From positions 122,376-186,375 of the forward strand of contig CAKQRE010000006.1 of assembly GCA_934271265.1 (NCBI GenBank): DNA of 64,000 nucleotides. Reading direction: 5' to 3'. Position 1 is the stretch's first letter. Each line of letters opens with the position of its first letter. Origin of the DNA: an uncultured Clostridia bacterium. Lineage in GTDB: Bacteria; Bacillota; Clostridia; Christensenellales; Borkfalkiaceae. Under the pieces are notes generated by a model. That model was not told the DNA's origin and made no database searches. It saw only the letters and a program-made list of their open reading frames with translations. Positions 43,640 through 52,007 of this stretch are shown one piece after another. A program made the position numbers and the translations under genes.

Positions 43640-43706
43640 GTTCTTGCGTTTCGGGGCAATCGGAGCATTTTCCGGACGTAAAAGGAAAAAAGGAGGTCAA
43701 CGTACG

Positions 43707-45170
43707 ATGGAAGAAAACGAAAACAAGGAAAAAATCGTCGGCGAAACCGAAGACGAACAGGATCTTCCCGAAAAAAGAGACTATGAAGAAGAACTGCTGA
43801 ATATTATCAAGAGTGACGAACCTCCGCAACAAATTGCCGAAAAACTCGAAGATTACCACGAAAACGATATCGCCGCCATTCTCAGCAAACTGACGAAGGC
43901 GGAGAGGATCAAGCTGTATAAACTGCTCGGCGTAGAAAAAGTTTCCGAGATCTTCGCTTATCTCGACGACGTTGAAGAATACATCGACGAACTCGATTCC
44001 GAAAAAGCAGCCGACATTATCGAAAGCATGGACGCCGACGACGCGATCGACGTTCTCGACGAACTGGAAGACGAAAAGAAAGAAGAGATCATCCAGCTCA
44101 TGGAAAAGGAATCGGTCGAAGACATTCAGCTGATCGATTCTTACGACGACGACATGATCGGTAGCAAGATGACGACGAACTACATCGCCATCGAAAAAGA
44201 TCTGTCCGTGAAACAGGCAATGCGCTCCGTCATTTCGCAAGCAGCCGAAAACGACAACATCACAACGATCTACGCCCTGAACAAAGACAATACCTTTTAC
44301 GGCGCGATCGAACTGAGAGACCTCATCCGCGCGCGCGTAGATACCCCGCTCGACGATATCATCACCACCTCTTACCCTTACGTTTACGCAAAAGAAACGG
44401 TTTCCGAATGCATCGAGCAATTAAAGGGATATTCGGAAGACTCTATTCCCGTTTTACGAAGCGATAACGTTCTGATCGGCGTTATCACCTCGTCGGACGT
44501 TGTGGAAGTCGTAGACGAAGAACTCGGCGACGATTACGCAAAACTCGCCGGTTTGACCGAGGAAGAAGATATCTGCGAACCCCTTTTCAAAAGCATGCGG
44601 AAGCGGATCCCGTGGCTTCTCGCCCTGCTCGGGCTCGGGCTTTGCGTCAGCGGGATCATTCTGAAATTTCAGGCGTCGATCCCGGCGTCTCTCGTCGTTC
44701 TGTACACGTTCCAGTCTCTCATACTCGATATGAGCGGAAACACGGGCACCCAGAGCCTCGGCGTAACGATCCGCGTTTTAAGCGACGAAGAATTGACGCG
44801 AAAAACAATGTTCAGATTTATCATGAAAGAACTGCGCGTAGGGCTTTGCAACGGTCTTGTGATCGGATTGCTCGCCTTTGCCTTAGTCGGATGCTATCTC
44901 ACTTTTTTGACCGATACGACCGCCCTGCACGGTCAGGGATTCGGCTTCGAGGTTTCGGCTTGTATCGGGATCTCGCTCGTCTGCGCCATGATGATCGCAA
45001 GTCTCGACGGATCGATCATTCCGATCCTTTTCAAGAAGCTCGGGATCGACCCGGCAGTCGCGTCCGGTCCGCTGATCACCACGGTAAACGATCTTGTTGC
45101 CGTGTGCACCTATTACGGCTTGTCTCTCCTGCTTTTCGTAAAAATCGGGCTGTTTCCGTTTGCCGGATAA
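43707..45170 (+). CDS. mgtE: magnesium transporter MgtE
   Basis: A Mg2+ channel gated by cytosolic Mg2+. The start ATG 43707 follows AAAAGGAGG. The 487-aa protein has an acidic cytoplasmic N domain of helical repeats (about residues 30-160), a pair of CBS domains (MIGSKMTTNYIAIEKDLSV and TSYPYVYAKETVSECIEQL) and five membrane segments. The pore signature QSLILDMSGNTGTQSL and the last-helix ASGPLITTVNDLVAV are complete. The gene has its own promoter and a strong terminator 65 nt after its stop, so it is probably monocistronic. The N-terminal ~30 residues are a Glu/Lys-rich extension. Confidence 0.95.
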   Translation: MEENENKEKIVGETEDEQDLPEKRDYEEELLNIIKSDEPPQQIAEKLEDYHENDIAAILSKLTKAERIKLYKLLGVEKVSEIFAYLDDVEEYIDELDSEKAADIIESMDADDAIDVLDELEDEKKEEIIQLMEKESVEDIQLIDSYDDDMIGSKMTTNYIAIEKDLSVKQAMRSVISQAAENDNITTIYALNKDNTFYGAIELRDLIRARVDTPLDDIITTSYPYVYAKETVSECIEQLKGYSEDSIPVLRSDNVLIGVITSSDVVEVVDEELGDDYAKLAGLTEEEDICEPLFKSMRKRIPWLLALLGLGLCVSGIILKFQASIPASLVVLYTFQSLILDMSGNTGTQSLGVTIRVLSDEELTRKTMFRFIMKELRVGLCNGLVIGLLAFALVGCYLTFLTDTTALHGQGFGFEVSACIGISLVCAMMIASLDGSIIPILFKKLGIDPAVASGPLITTVNDLVAVCTYYGLSLLLFVKIGLFPFAG

Positions 45171-45235
45171 ACAAAGCCGAAATCAGGCGGTTTCCGGTGC
45201 TCCCGCAAAGCAAATTGAAATTCGCGATAAAAATT

Positions 45236-45280
45236 GCCCTTTTGTTTCACGTAAGTCAATCGCGAAAACAGAAGGGCTTT
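45236..45280 (+). terminator. intrinsic terminator of mgtE
   Basis: GCCCTTTTGTTT (45236-45247) pairs with AAAACAGAAGGGC (45265-45277) over about 11 bp, followed by TTTACTTTT. It lies only 24 nt before the next gene and could also act as an attenuator for it. Confidence 0.75.
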
Positions 45281-45303
45281 ACTTTTAAAAAAGGAATATG
45301 CAA

Positions 45304-46071
45304 ATGGAAAAACACGAATCCTTAAAAGGAAAATTCAATAAGGAATTCCTGATTTTTTACATAGAGCAGATCGCCGGCATCTTTTGTCTTATGCTCGGAT
45401 ATCTGGTCGGCGTACGGCTGCCCTATATCGCAGACCTTGTTGCCGGCGGAGCGATCGCGCTTGCGTCGATCGTGTATTGTTTGGTTCAGCACGATAACGA
45501 CCGGAATGAGTACGGATATATCAATCCGGCGGTCGTCTCGTTTGCCTGCGGAATGGTCATAGCAGCTTATTTTTCAAAATTCGGATTGAACTTATTCTTC
45601 GGCAATTACCCTGTTTTTCTTATGGCGGCAGGAGTTGTCACGCTGAACTTATCTCTTTTGTTTCTCAGTTCCAAATGTAAAGGATATCTTTTCCTGATCC
45701 CGAATACCCTCGCCGCTCTGTTGAACGTCGCGACGATCGTATTTGCGATCATTGCCTTATGCAAAAAAAGCAACGACGCGTTAATTCGCGCAAATTCTGT
45801 CGAATCCGGTCTGATCTTCCTTTATCTCGGGCTGGTCGTTCTCGGCGAGACGATCTATCTTCTGTTCGGCGGGGAATTCAGAGTCATGCTCAACCTGTTC
45901 TGCATAATCGCGTTTTCTTTTGTTTTTCTTATTGTTTTGCTGCTTGTTGCCGGAGACGGGTGCGACGGATGCGGAGACGGATGCGATTGCGGTGACTGCG
46001 GCTGCCGCGGACCGGGGAAAAAGTTTAAAAACAGAACCGTAGCTTCCGCCCCGCCCTCATTTCCGGACTAA
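45304..46071 (+). CDS. polytopic membrane protein with Cys/Gly/Asp-rich tail
   Basis: 255 residues from ATG 45304 (AAGGA eight bases upstream; ATG 45298 is too close to it). Seven to eight hydrophobic segments run through most of the protein, for example QIAGIFCLMLGYLVGVRLPY, VFLMAAGVVTLNLSLLFLS and IAFSFVFLIVLLLVAG. Immediately after the last comes a short cysteine array GDGCDGCGDGCDCGDCGC (about residues 218-236), followed by a basic end (GPGKKFKNRT). This tail looks like a low-complexity metal-binding or disulfide cluster at the membrane face. I recognise no family. It follows mgtE in the same direction, behind mgtE's terminator. Confidence 0.75.
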   Translation: MEKHESLKGKFNKEFLIFYIEQIAGIFCLMLGYLVGVRLPYIADLVAGGAIALASIVYCLVQHDNDRNEYGYINPAVVSFACGMVIAAYFSKFGLNLFFGNYPVFLMAAGVVTLNLSLLFLSSKCKGYLFLIPNTLAALLNVATIVFAIIALCKKSNDALIRANSVESGLIFLYLGLVVLGETIYLLFGGEFRVMLNLFCIIAFSFVFLIVLLLVAGDGCDGCGDGCDCGDCGCRGPGKKFKNRTVASAPPSFPD

Positions 46072-46106
46072 CCGACTAAAAAGTGAACTCCGATCCGAAA
46101 ATAACA

Positions 46107-46203
46107 ATTTTGTCACTCCGCCCCGACAGGATAAGCCTTGCCCGGAAAAAACCCGGAGATCCTTCGCGGGCAAGGCTACGGGGTCGGATCTGGATGACAA
46201 AAT
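46107..46203. repeat. MITE-like inverted-repeat element, copy 2
   Basis: A 97-bp intergenic segment bounded by the perfect 9-bp inverted repeat ATTTTGTCA/TGACAAAAT. Inside, AGCCTTGCCCG and CGGGCAAGGCT form a long hairpin, and GGCTACGGGGTCGG is the complement of a block in the element at 2185-2302. It is related to that element but shorter and internally diverged. Confidence 0.6.
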
Positions 46204-46243
46204 AAGCCGTGCAGGTGTCAGGATCCGGAATTGCAGAACACAT

Positions 46244-46276
46244 AAAAAGAACCGCTGAAACAACGGTTCTTTTTTA
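46244..46276. terminator. bidirectional intrinsic terminator
   Basis: An 11-bp stem AAAAAGAACCG/CGGTTCTTTTT (46244-46254 and 46264-46274) has a 9-nt loop. It serves the convergent membrane protein gene and the ispH end of the long operon. Confidence 0.9.
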
Positions 46277-46290
46277 GTGATATTTAAAAA

Positions 46291-48396
46291 TTAGTCTTTA
46301 TTGATAAGATCGCTGAGGGAAACGCCGCCGAGACCGCCTTCGTTCCATTCTCTCGGACCTTCGTCTTCCGACTTCTCTCTTCTCGGCTTTCTCTGCTTTT
46401 CTTCGCCGTTCTCGTCTTCGGCTTTCTTATCCCCTCTTCTGGGTCTCGAAACGCCTTCCGGAGCGGGAGTAAGAGCCTTGATGGAAAGGGTCATCTTTTC
46501 TTTTTCAACGTCCATATCGAGGATCTTCGCTTCGACTTCGTCACCGACCTTCAGAACGGAAGTCGGGTTTTCAAGCCATTCGTGCGAAATCTGGGAAACG
46601 TGAACAAGACCGTCGATTCCTTTTTCCACTTCGACGAATGCGCCAAAGCTGACGATTCTTACAACTTTACCCTTAATGGTTTCGCCGATCGCATACTTAT
46701 CGCCGGCAAGCTGCCAGGGCTTCGGCTGAAGCTGTTTGTAACCGAGAGAAACCTTCTTGGATTCTTTATCGCATTTAAGAACTTTAAATTCGTATTTCTT
46801 ACCGATTTCAAGCACGTCCGCGGGAGTAGCCGCGTTCGTCCAGGACAGATCGGAGATATGAGCGAGGCAATCGAAACCGTTCACGTCGACAAACGCACCG
46901 AATGCGGCGAAACGAACGACCGTTCCTTCCACAACGTCTCCTTCGTGAATATTGGCAAAGAATTCGTCTTCTTTTGCGGCTTTCGCAGCGTCTCTTTCCG
47001 CCTTTTCGGCTTCGAGGATCACTCTCTGCGATCCTACGATCTGCTTTCTTCTGCCGGCGTTTTCGATCTTTTCGGCTTTCAGACGAAGAGTTTTTCCGAC
47101 GTATTTTTCAAGATCTTTCACATAGCCGATCCTGATCTGAGACGAAGGAACGAATACTTCATAGCTGCCGAGTTTACCGGTAAGACCGCCCTTGTTGAAT
47201 CCCGTGCAGGTAACGGTGAAGATCTCGCCGTTCTGGATCTTGGCGATCGCTTCCTCTTCTTCTTTCTGCTGTTTAATGGCTTTCTGAGACAATACAACGG
47301 GGTTAAGCCCTACGATCATGACTTCGATATCTTCACCGACTTTTGCGGCATATTCCGCTTTGTCGTAGTTCTCGCAATCGATCTCGTCTTTGGGAAGAAG
47401 AATTTCTTTCTTCGTGTTGTTGATGTACAGAGCAAGACCGTCATCGGTAGCGGACGAAATCGTCGCAACAACTTTCTGACCTCTTCTGAACTTGAGCTGT
47501 TCGTCGTCCATCGCGGTCAGCGCTTCTTCCATCGCATTTGAGCTTTTTACTTCAGTTTTTACTTCCGTATTTTCTTCCATTTTTAAGAAAACCTCCATTG
47601 ATTGTTCATCGGGCGTCGATGCCCCTGTAACAATACCTACCTTTTTAAAATTTTTAAATTTTTTTAAATCGAGCTCATCAGGATTTGAAATGAAATATAC
47701 ATAATTGCAATTTCCTTGACAAATTCTCATCAGTTTCTTAGTATTGCTACTATTTTTGCCACCGACAACAACCATTGCATCACAGGTTTTTGACAATATT
47801 TCTGCCTCTTCTTGACGCTCTCTTGTAGTATAGCAAATTGTCGGAAAAACTTCAAGCGTTTTAAGGGTAAGATTACCAAAAAATTTCAAAATTTCCCGAA
47901 ATTTTTCTTCCGAATAGGTCGTTTGAGAGACAAGACACACTTTTTCGTACTTTTTAAAATCGATATCGCGGTAGTTTTCGTCGATCACGAGCGCCGAATT
48001 TTCGCACCAGCCGTTAAGCCCGATCACCTCCGGATGCGTCTTTTCCCCCGTGATCACGATCTGATACCCTTTCGCGTAATAGTCCCGCACGATCTTCTGC
48101 GTCCGCATGACGAACGGACACGTACAGTTGATCACTTTAACGTTCTTTCTTTCAAGTTCTTCGAAAACGTGCTTCCCGACCCCGTGCGAACGGATAATCA
48201 GCGTTCCGGAAGAGACCTCGTCCGGAGAATCCACTACTTTCGTGCCGAGGGAGCGTATTTTCTCCACCACCGTTTCGTTATGAATGATCTCGCCGAGGAT
48301 ATAAACCCCTTCGCCGCAAACGGAATACGCCGTTTCCACCGCTTTTTTCACGCCGGGACAAAACCCGTGATAGCGGGAAAGGATCACTTCCCTCAT
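46291..48396 (-). CDS. ispH: IspH-ribosomal protein S1 fusion (HMBPP reductase + S1 repeats)
   Basis: A 701-aa fusion. Residues 1-285 are 4-hydroxy-3-methylbut-2-enyl diphosphate reductase, the last enzyme of the MEP isoprenoid pathway. Its three iron-sulfur ligands are Cys13 (GFCPGV), Cys93 (CTCPFV) and Cys188 (PTICYTT), and the substrate histidines are His40, His71 and His121. Residues about 300-640 hold four S1 RNA-binding repeats, the last two classic (EGDVVEGTVVRFAAFGAFVD and IGETIKGKVVRIVSFGAFVE). A Lys/Arg/Glu-rich disordered tail follows. This fusion is known in Clostridia and probably also acts as a translation factor. It is the last gene of the eleven-gene operon, overlapping plsC by 4 nt, and a terminator follows. 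Confidence 0.96.
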   Translation of the reverse strand: MREVILSRYHGFCPGVKKAVETAYSVCGEGVYILGEIIHNETVVEKIRSLGTKVVDSPDEVSSGTLIIRSHGVGKHVFEELERKNVKVINCTCPFVMRTQKIVRDYYAKGYQIVITGEKTHPEVIGLNGWCENSALVIDENYRDIDFKKYEKVCLVSQTTYSEEKFREILKFFGNLTLKTLEVFPTICYTTRERQEEAEILSKTCDAMVVVGGKNSSNTKKLMRICQGNCNYVYFISNPDELDLKKFKNFKKVGIVTGASTPDEQSMEVFLKMEENTEVKTEVKSSNAMEEALTAMDDEQLKFRRGQKVVATISSATDDGLALYINNTKKEILLPKDEIDCENYDKAEYAAKVGEDIEVMIVGLNPVVLSQKAIKQQKEEEEAIAKIQNGEIFTVTCTGFNKGGLTGKLGSYEVFVPSSQIRIGYVKDLEKYVGKTLRLKAEKIENAGRRKQIVGSQRVILEAEKAERDAAKAAKEDEFFANIHEGDVVEGTVVRFAAFGAFVDVNGFDCLAHISDLSWTNAATPADVLEIGKKYEFKVLKCDKESKKVSLGYKQLQPKPWQLAGDKYAIGETIKGKVVRIVSFGAFVEVEKGIDGLVHVSQISHEWLENPTSVLKVGDEVEAKILDMDVEKEKMTLSIKALTPAPEGVSRPRRGDKKAEDENGEEKQRKPRREKSEDEGPREWNEGGLGGVSLSDLINKD

Positions 48397-49007
48397 CTTT
48401 TCTTTTCTCCGACGATACGTTTCAATTCTTCTCTCGTTTCCGTCATTTTCTCAAGCATGTATTCTCTCAGTTTTTCGTTCAGATCGCTGCCCGCGTGTTC
48501 CGACGAAAAAGAGGAAAAATCGAACGGCTTTCCGATCAGAAGATAGTTTTTACGAAATTTTTTGTAACGGGAAAGCATAACGACCGGCACCACCGGAACC
48601 TTTGCCTTATACGCGATAAGCGCTGCCCCGCCTTTGATATCCATAAGTTCCTCGCCCTTTCTGTTTCTCGTTCCTTCGGGAAAAATAACGAGATTATCCC
48701 CCCGTTTCAAAACGGAAAAACACTCTTTCAGCGAGGAAAACTCAGGCTTTTCGCGGTCGATGGAGATAGCCCCGTATTTACGGAAGAGCCACGCGCGGAA
48801 TTTGTTTGCGAACCATTCCTTTTTCGCGAGCATATACGGTTTCTTTTTAAAGATATCGGATATCACGACGACGTCGATCGCGCCGTAATGATTGCATATC
48901 GTAACGAAACCGCTTTTTGCCGGCAGATTCTCCTTACCGAAAACCTTATGCGGATAGCAGATATGATAAAACAACATAACGAAGAAACGGGAAATGCGAT
49001 AGATCAT
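48393..49007 (-). CDS. plsC: 1-acyl-sn-glycerol-3-phosphate acyltransferase
   Basis: Adds the second fatty acid to lysophosphatidic acid to make phosphatidic acid at the membrane. The 204-aa protein has the acyltransferase His-x4-Asp motif in ICNHYGAIDVVV and the substrate motif in VIFPEGTRNRKGE, with later motif VPVVPVVMLSRYKKF. A short hydrophobic N terminus (RISRFFVMLFYHICYP) attaches it to the membrane. It overlaps ispH by 4 nt and lies 3 nt after cmk. The order cmk-plsC-ispH/S1 is common in Clostridia. Confidence 0.94.
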   Translation of the reverse strand: MIYRISRFFVMLFYHICYPHKVFGKENLPAKSGFVTICNHYGAIDVVVISDIFKKKPYMLAKKEWFANKFRAWLFRKYGAISIDREKPEFSSLKECFSVLKRGDNLVIFPEGTRNRKGEELMDIKGGAALIAYKAKVPVVPVVMLSRYKKFRKNYLLIGKPFDFSSFSSEHAGSDLNEKLREYMLEKMTETREELKRIVGEKKR

Positions 49008-49010
49008 GTT

Positions 49011-49670
49011 TTACTTCTCCTCTATCTTTCCGATCACGAAATCTACGACTTCTTCCAGCGTCATCGAGGACGTATCGAGAAGAACGGCATCCTTTGCGCG
49101 GACGAGAGGTGAAAAAGCCCTGTGACTGTCGTTATAATCACGCTCGACGATCTCCTTGTATACGGTGTCGAATTCAACCTTCTCGCCCTTTGCCGTAAGC
49201 TCCGCAAAACGTCGTTCGGCGCGGATCTTCGGATCCGCCGTTACGAAAAATTTATACTTTGCGTCCGGCAGAACGAAGGAACCGATATCCCTTCCGTCCA
49301 GCACGCAATCCGTACTTTTTGCGATCTTTCTTTGCATTTCCACCATTTTTTCGCGAACGCAGGGGTGCGCGGACACGGCGGAAGCAAGCATGGAAACGTC
49401 GGGCTTGCGGATCTCGTCCGAAACATCTTCTCCATCCAGAAAAGTGTGCTGCGCGCCTTCGATATAGCTGATCTCAAGATCGATCGTACCGATAAAGGAC
49501 TTTACCGCCTTCTCGTCCGTCGCTGCTATCCCGAGCTTTTTGCATTTTAAGCCGCAGGCACGATACATTGCTCCCGTATCGAGGTATAAAATATCGAGCT
49601 TTTTCGCGATCGCTTTCGCAACCGTGCTCTTTCCGCTACCCGCCGGTCCGTCCAGACAAACGTTGATCAT
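49011..49670 (-). CDS. cmk: cytidylate kinase
   Basis: Phosphorylates CMP and dCMP for nucleic acid and phospholipid synthesis. The start ATG 49670 has GGGAGGAGA upstream and overlaps the aroH stop by 4 nt; the open frame extends to 49763 but that part lies within aroH. The 219-aa protein shows the P-loop CLDGPAGSGKSTVAK, YLDTGAMYRA and CVLDGRDIGSFVLPDA, with RDYNDSHRAFSPL near the end. Length and motifs are those of a normal Cmk. Confidence 0.96.
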   Translation of the reverse strand: MINVCLDGPAGSGKSTVAKAIAKKLDILYLDTGAMYRACGLKCKKLGIAATDEKAVKSFIGTIDLEISYIEGAQHTFLDGEDVSDEIRKPDVSMLASAVSAHPCVREKMVEMQRKIAKSTDCVLDGRDIGSFVLPDAKYKFFVTADPKIRAERRFAELTAKGEKVEFDTVYKEIVERDYNDSHRAFSPLVRAKDAVLLDTSSMTLEEVVDFVIGKIEEK

Positions 49671-50014
49671 TTCGTCTCCTCCCTGAGATGTTTCGCTTTC
49701 CCGAGGTAAACGGGAACAACGTTTTCTTTTTTCCCTTCCGCATAGGCGATCACGCGGATGCACTTCGGAAGTCCCCCCTTTACGTCCGGCTCCACGCCGG
49801 AAAAAAGGGCGACGGAAGCGAAACCGTTCAATCTTGCCGCCGTGGCGGGATAAACGGAAACGAGATCTTTCGTCTGCGTGAAATGCAGACTGATCAGTTC
49901 CGACGGCGTGATGCCGTTTTCCTTCATCACGGCGTCAAGAAGTTCCTTCGTCGCCTCGAATATCTCTTCGCGGCAATCGTTTTCCACGGTCGTCGCGCCT
50001 CTGATCGCATACAT
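49667..50014 (-). CDS. aroH: chorismate mutase, AroH class
   Basis: Converts chorismate to prephenate on the way to phenylalanine and tyrosine. The 115-aa protein is the monofunctional trimeric type of B. subtilis: MYAIRGATTVENDCREEI, SLHFTQTKDLVSVYPATAAR and LPKCIRVIAYAE. The active-site Arg residues in these motifs are in place. It lies 8 nt after the flavoprotein gene and overlaps the cmk start by 4 nt. Confidence 0.95.
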   Translation of the reverse strand: MYAIRGATTVENDCREEIFEATKELLDAVMKENGITPSELISLHFTQTKDLVSVYPATAARLNGFASVALFSGVEPDVKGGLPKCIRVIAYAEGKKENVVPVYLGKAKHLREETK

Positions 50015-50022
50015 AATCTGTT

Positions 50023-51267
50023 TTATCTTCCTTTCTCTGTTTTTTCCGTCCGACTTTCCGCGTTACCCGCCGCATATGCGGTGCACGCGGCAACGGAAAT
50101 GTTATACCCGCCCGTCAAAGCGTCCGTATCGATCACTTCCCCCGCGAAATAAAGCCCTTTTACGAGTTTGCTTTCCATCGTTTTCGGATCGATCTCTTTT
50201 ACGTTCACGCCGCCCGAAGTAACGATCGCTTCCGCAATATCCCTAAGAGACGCGGGAACCATTTTAAACTCTTTGATCGCTTTCAGAAGAGATCTTCTCT
50301 CTTCCGCCTTCAGGCTGTTGTTCGGCGTATCTCCGCTCACGCCGGATGCGGCGATCACAACGGGGATCATCGATTTAGGCAGAAGTTCGTCGAGCGAATT
50401 TTTCAGTTTTTTGTTTTTGAACTTAGCAAAATCGCGCAGGATCCTGTCGTCGAGCTGCTTTTCGTTGAGTGCCGGTTTCATATCAAGCGAGAGCACCCCT
50501 TGCGAAAGATCGGTCTTATTCAGATAACTCGACGCGGAAAGTACGATCGGACCGGACACGCCGAAATGAGTAAACAACATTTCGCCGAAATCGGAATAGG
50601 TTTTCTTTCCGCCGGAAAAGACGGTAAGACTCACGTTTTTTAAAGTAAGCCCCTGCAACGATTTGTAAAAATCGCCTTTCAGATTGATCCCCGTGAGCGC
50701 GGGTTTCGGCGGAACAACGGTATGCCCCGCCTGTTCGGCAAAACGATAACCGTCGCCGTCGCTTCCCGTGGCGGGATAACTCTTTCCGCCCGTGCAGACG
50801 ATCGCGGCGTCGCACGCGATTCTTTCTTTATCGGTGGTAACGCCCGTTATTTTGCCGTCCGAAACGTCGAGAGAGAGAACTTTCTCGTTCAGCAGAATTT
50901 TCACGCCCGCTTCGCGGGCATAGGATTCGAGGGCGCGGATGATATCGCTGGATTTATCGCTTACGGGAAATACTCTGCCGCCCCGTTCCGTTTTGAGCGG
51001 AACTTTCGCAGAAAGCCATTCCTTGAATTTCCGTGGCGGAAAACGATGCGCGACGCCCGTCAGAAAGCGGGAATTCGTTACGACGTTTTTCAGAAAGTCT
51101 TCTACGTCGCAGTCGTTTGTCACGTTGCATCTGCCCTTTCCCGTTACGTACAGTTTTTTTCCGAGCTTTTCGTTTTTTTCGATCAGGAGAACTTCGTCGC
51201 CGTTCAACGCTCTGAAACAGGACGAGATCAGCCCCGCCGCTCCTCCGCCGATCACGACAGTCTTCAT
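50023..51267 (-). CDS. HI0933/YhiN-family FAD-dependent oxidoreductase
   Basis: 414 residues with the N-terminal FAD-binding dinucleotide fold VVIGGGAAGLISSC, then KNEKLGKKLYVTGKGRCNVTN, the family signature, and CTGGKSYPATGSDGDGY. The end, LYFAGEVIDTDALTGGYN, is the second FAD motif. Members include BaiN-type flavoproteins that reduce unsaturated steroids in gut Clostridia, but most are unassigned and are conserved beside cmk and aroH in Clostridia, so a bile-acid role cannot be assumed. The gene overlaps the surE stop by 4 nt. Confidence 0.92.
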   Translation of the reverse strand: MKTVVIGGGAAGLISSCFRALNGDEVLLIEKNEKLGKKLYVTGKGRCNVTNDCDVEDFLKNVVTNSRFLTGVAHRFPPRKFKEWLSAKVPLKTERGGRVFPVSDKSSDIIRALESYAREAGVKILLNEKVLSLDVSDGKITGVTTDKERIACDAAIVCTGGKSYPATGSDGDGYRFAEQAGHTVVPPKPALTGINLKGDFYKSLQGLTLKNVSLTVFSGGKKTYSDFGEMLFTHFGVSGPIVLSASSYLNKTDLSQGVLSLDMKPALNEKQLDDRILRDFAKFKNKKLKNSLDELLPKSMIPVVIAASGVSGDTPNNSLKAEERRSLLKAIKEFKMVPASLRDIAEAIVTSGGVNVKEIDPKTMESKLVKGLYFAGEVIDTDALTGGYNISVAACTAYAAGNAESRTEKTEKGR

Positions 51268-52007
51268 AACAGCTCCTTTCCTGCGTATTTGCCGACGACG
51301 GAAAGATCGGTTCTGTCATACAGGATCGGCGTTACGGTAACGAAACCCTGTTTCGATAGCGTTACGTCCGTCTCTTCCGGCGTTTCTTCCCGATCGATCG
51401 GATCGCCGATCAGACGGTAGGCGTCGCCCCCGCGTGAGACGTATTCGTCGGAATATCTCTGGATCCCGAGCGGACAGACCCTTGCTCCTTTTACCTGTTC
51501 CGAAGGAAGATTCGGCATGTTTACGTTCAGCGTATAACGGGAAGAAAACATCTTTTCTATCTCCGGAAAGATCTTTTTTACCATTTTCGCATTCTCGGAA
51601 AAAAGATAATCTCCCGCCGCAACGTTGGAAAAAGCAACGGAAGGTACGCCGAAATAATTGCCCTCGAGTCCCGCCGCGACCGTTCCCGAATAGGTGGTAT
51701 CGCTGCCGAGGTTCAGCCCGTGATTGATGCCGGAACAAACAAGATCGAAAGGATTTTCCGCAAAATTATGAAACGCGAATTTTACGCAGTCCGCCGGAGT
51801 GCCGCTTAACGAATAAGCGGGATAACGGTCGGATATTTTCTCTTTCCTTAAACACACGTCTTTATGAATGGTTAAAGAATGAGAAAACCCCGAACGGTTT
51901 CCGTCCGGTGCCAATACGAATATTTCGTGTTTTTCCGACAGAACGTCGGCGAGGGCTTTCAAGCCCTCCGCCGAGATGCCGTCGTCATTGGTGACAAGGA
52001 TCCTCAT
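51264..52007 (-). CDS. surE: 5'-nucleotidase / survival protein SurE
   Basis: A metal-dependent phosphatase acting on nucleoside monophosphates. The 247-aa protein begins MRILVTNDDGISAEGLKAL with the metal-binding Asp pair, and has APDGNRSGFSHSLT, SGTPADCVKFAF and CSGINHGLNLGSDTTYSGTV, all intact. It overlaps its neighbours on both sides by 4 nt (oadA-like stop and flavoprotein start), so it is fully embedded in the long operon. Confidence 0.95.
   Translation of the reverse strand: MRILVTNDDGISAEGLKALADVLSEKHEIFVLAPDGNRSGFSHSLTIHKDVCLRKEKISDRYPAYSLSGTPADCVKFAFHNFAENPFDLVCSGINHGLNLGSDTTYSGTVAAGLEGNYFGVPSVAFSNVAAGDYLFSENAKMVKKIFPEIEKMFSSRYTLNVNMPNLPSEQVKGARVCPLGIQRYSDEYVSRGGDAYRLIGDPIDREETPEETDVTLSKQGFVTVTPILYDRTDLSVVGKYAGKELL

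Noticed and set aside
43400..43706. M-box (ykoK) magnesium riboswitch upstream of mgtE.
   Set aside because: None of the conserved M-box blocks was found in the short leader after the promoter.
45243..45258. parS-like half site: TGTTTCACGT matches the first ten bases of the chromosomal parS 16-mer; the same ten bases occur at 37616-37625.
   Set aside because: The second halves match poorly (three mismatches here, five at 37616). One lies in the mgtE terminator stem and the other inside the RNase HI coding sequence. A true parS site normally has at most one or two mismatches.
50023..51267. Calling the flavoprotein a bile-acid-transforming BaiN enzyme.
   Set aside because: The family is broad, the gene sits in a housekeeping operon and no other bai genes are present.
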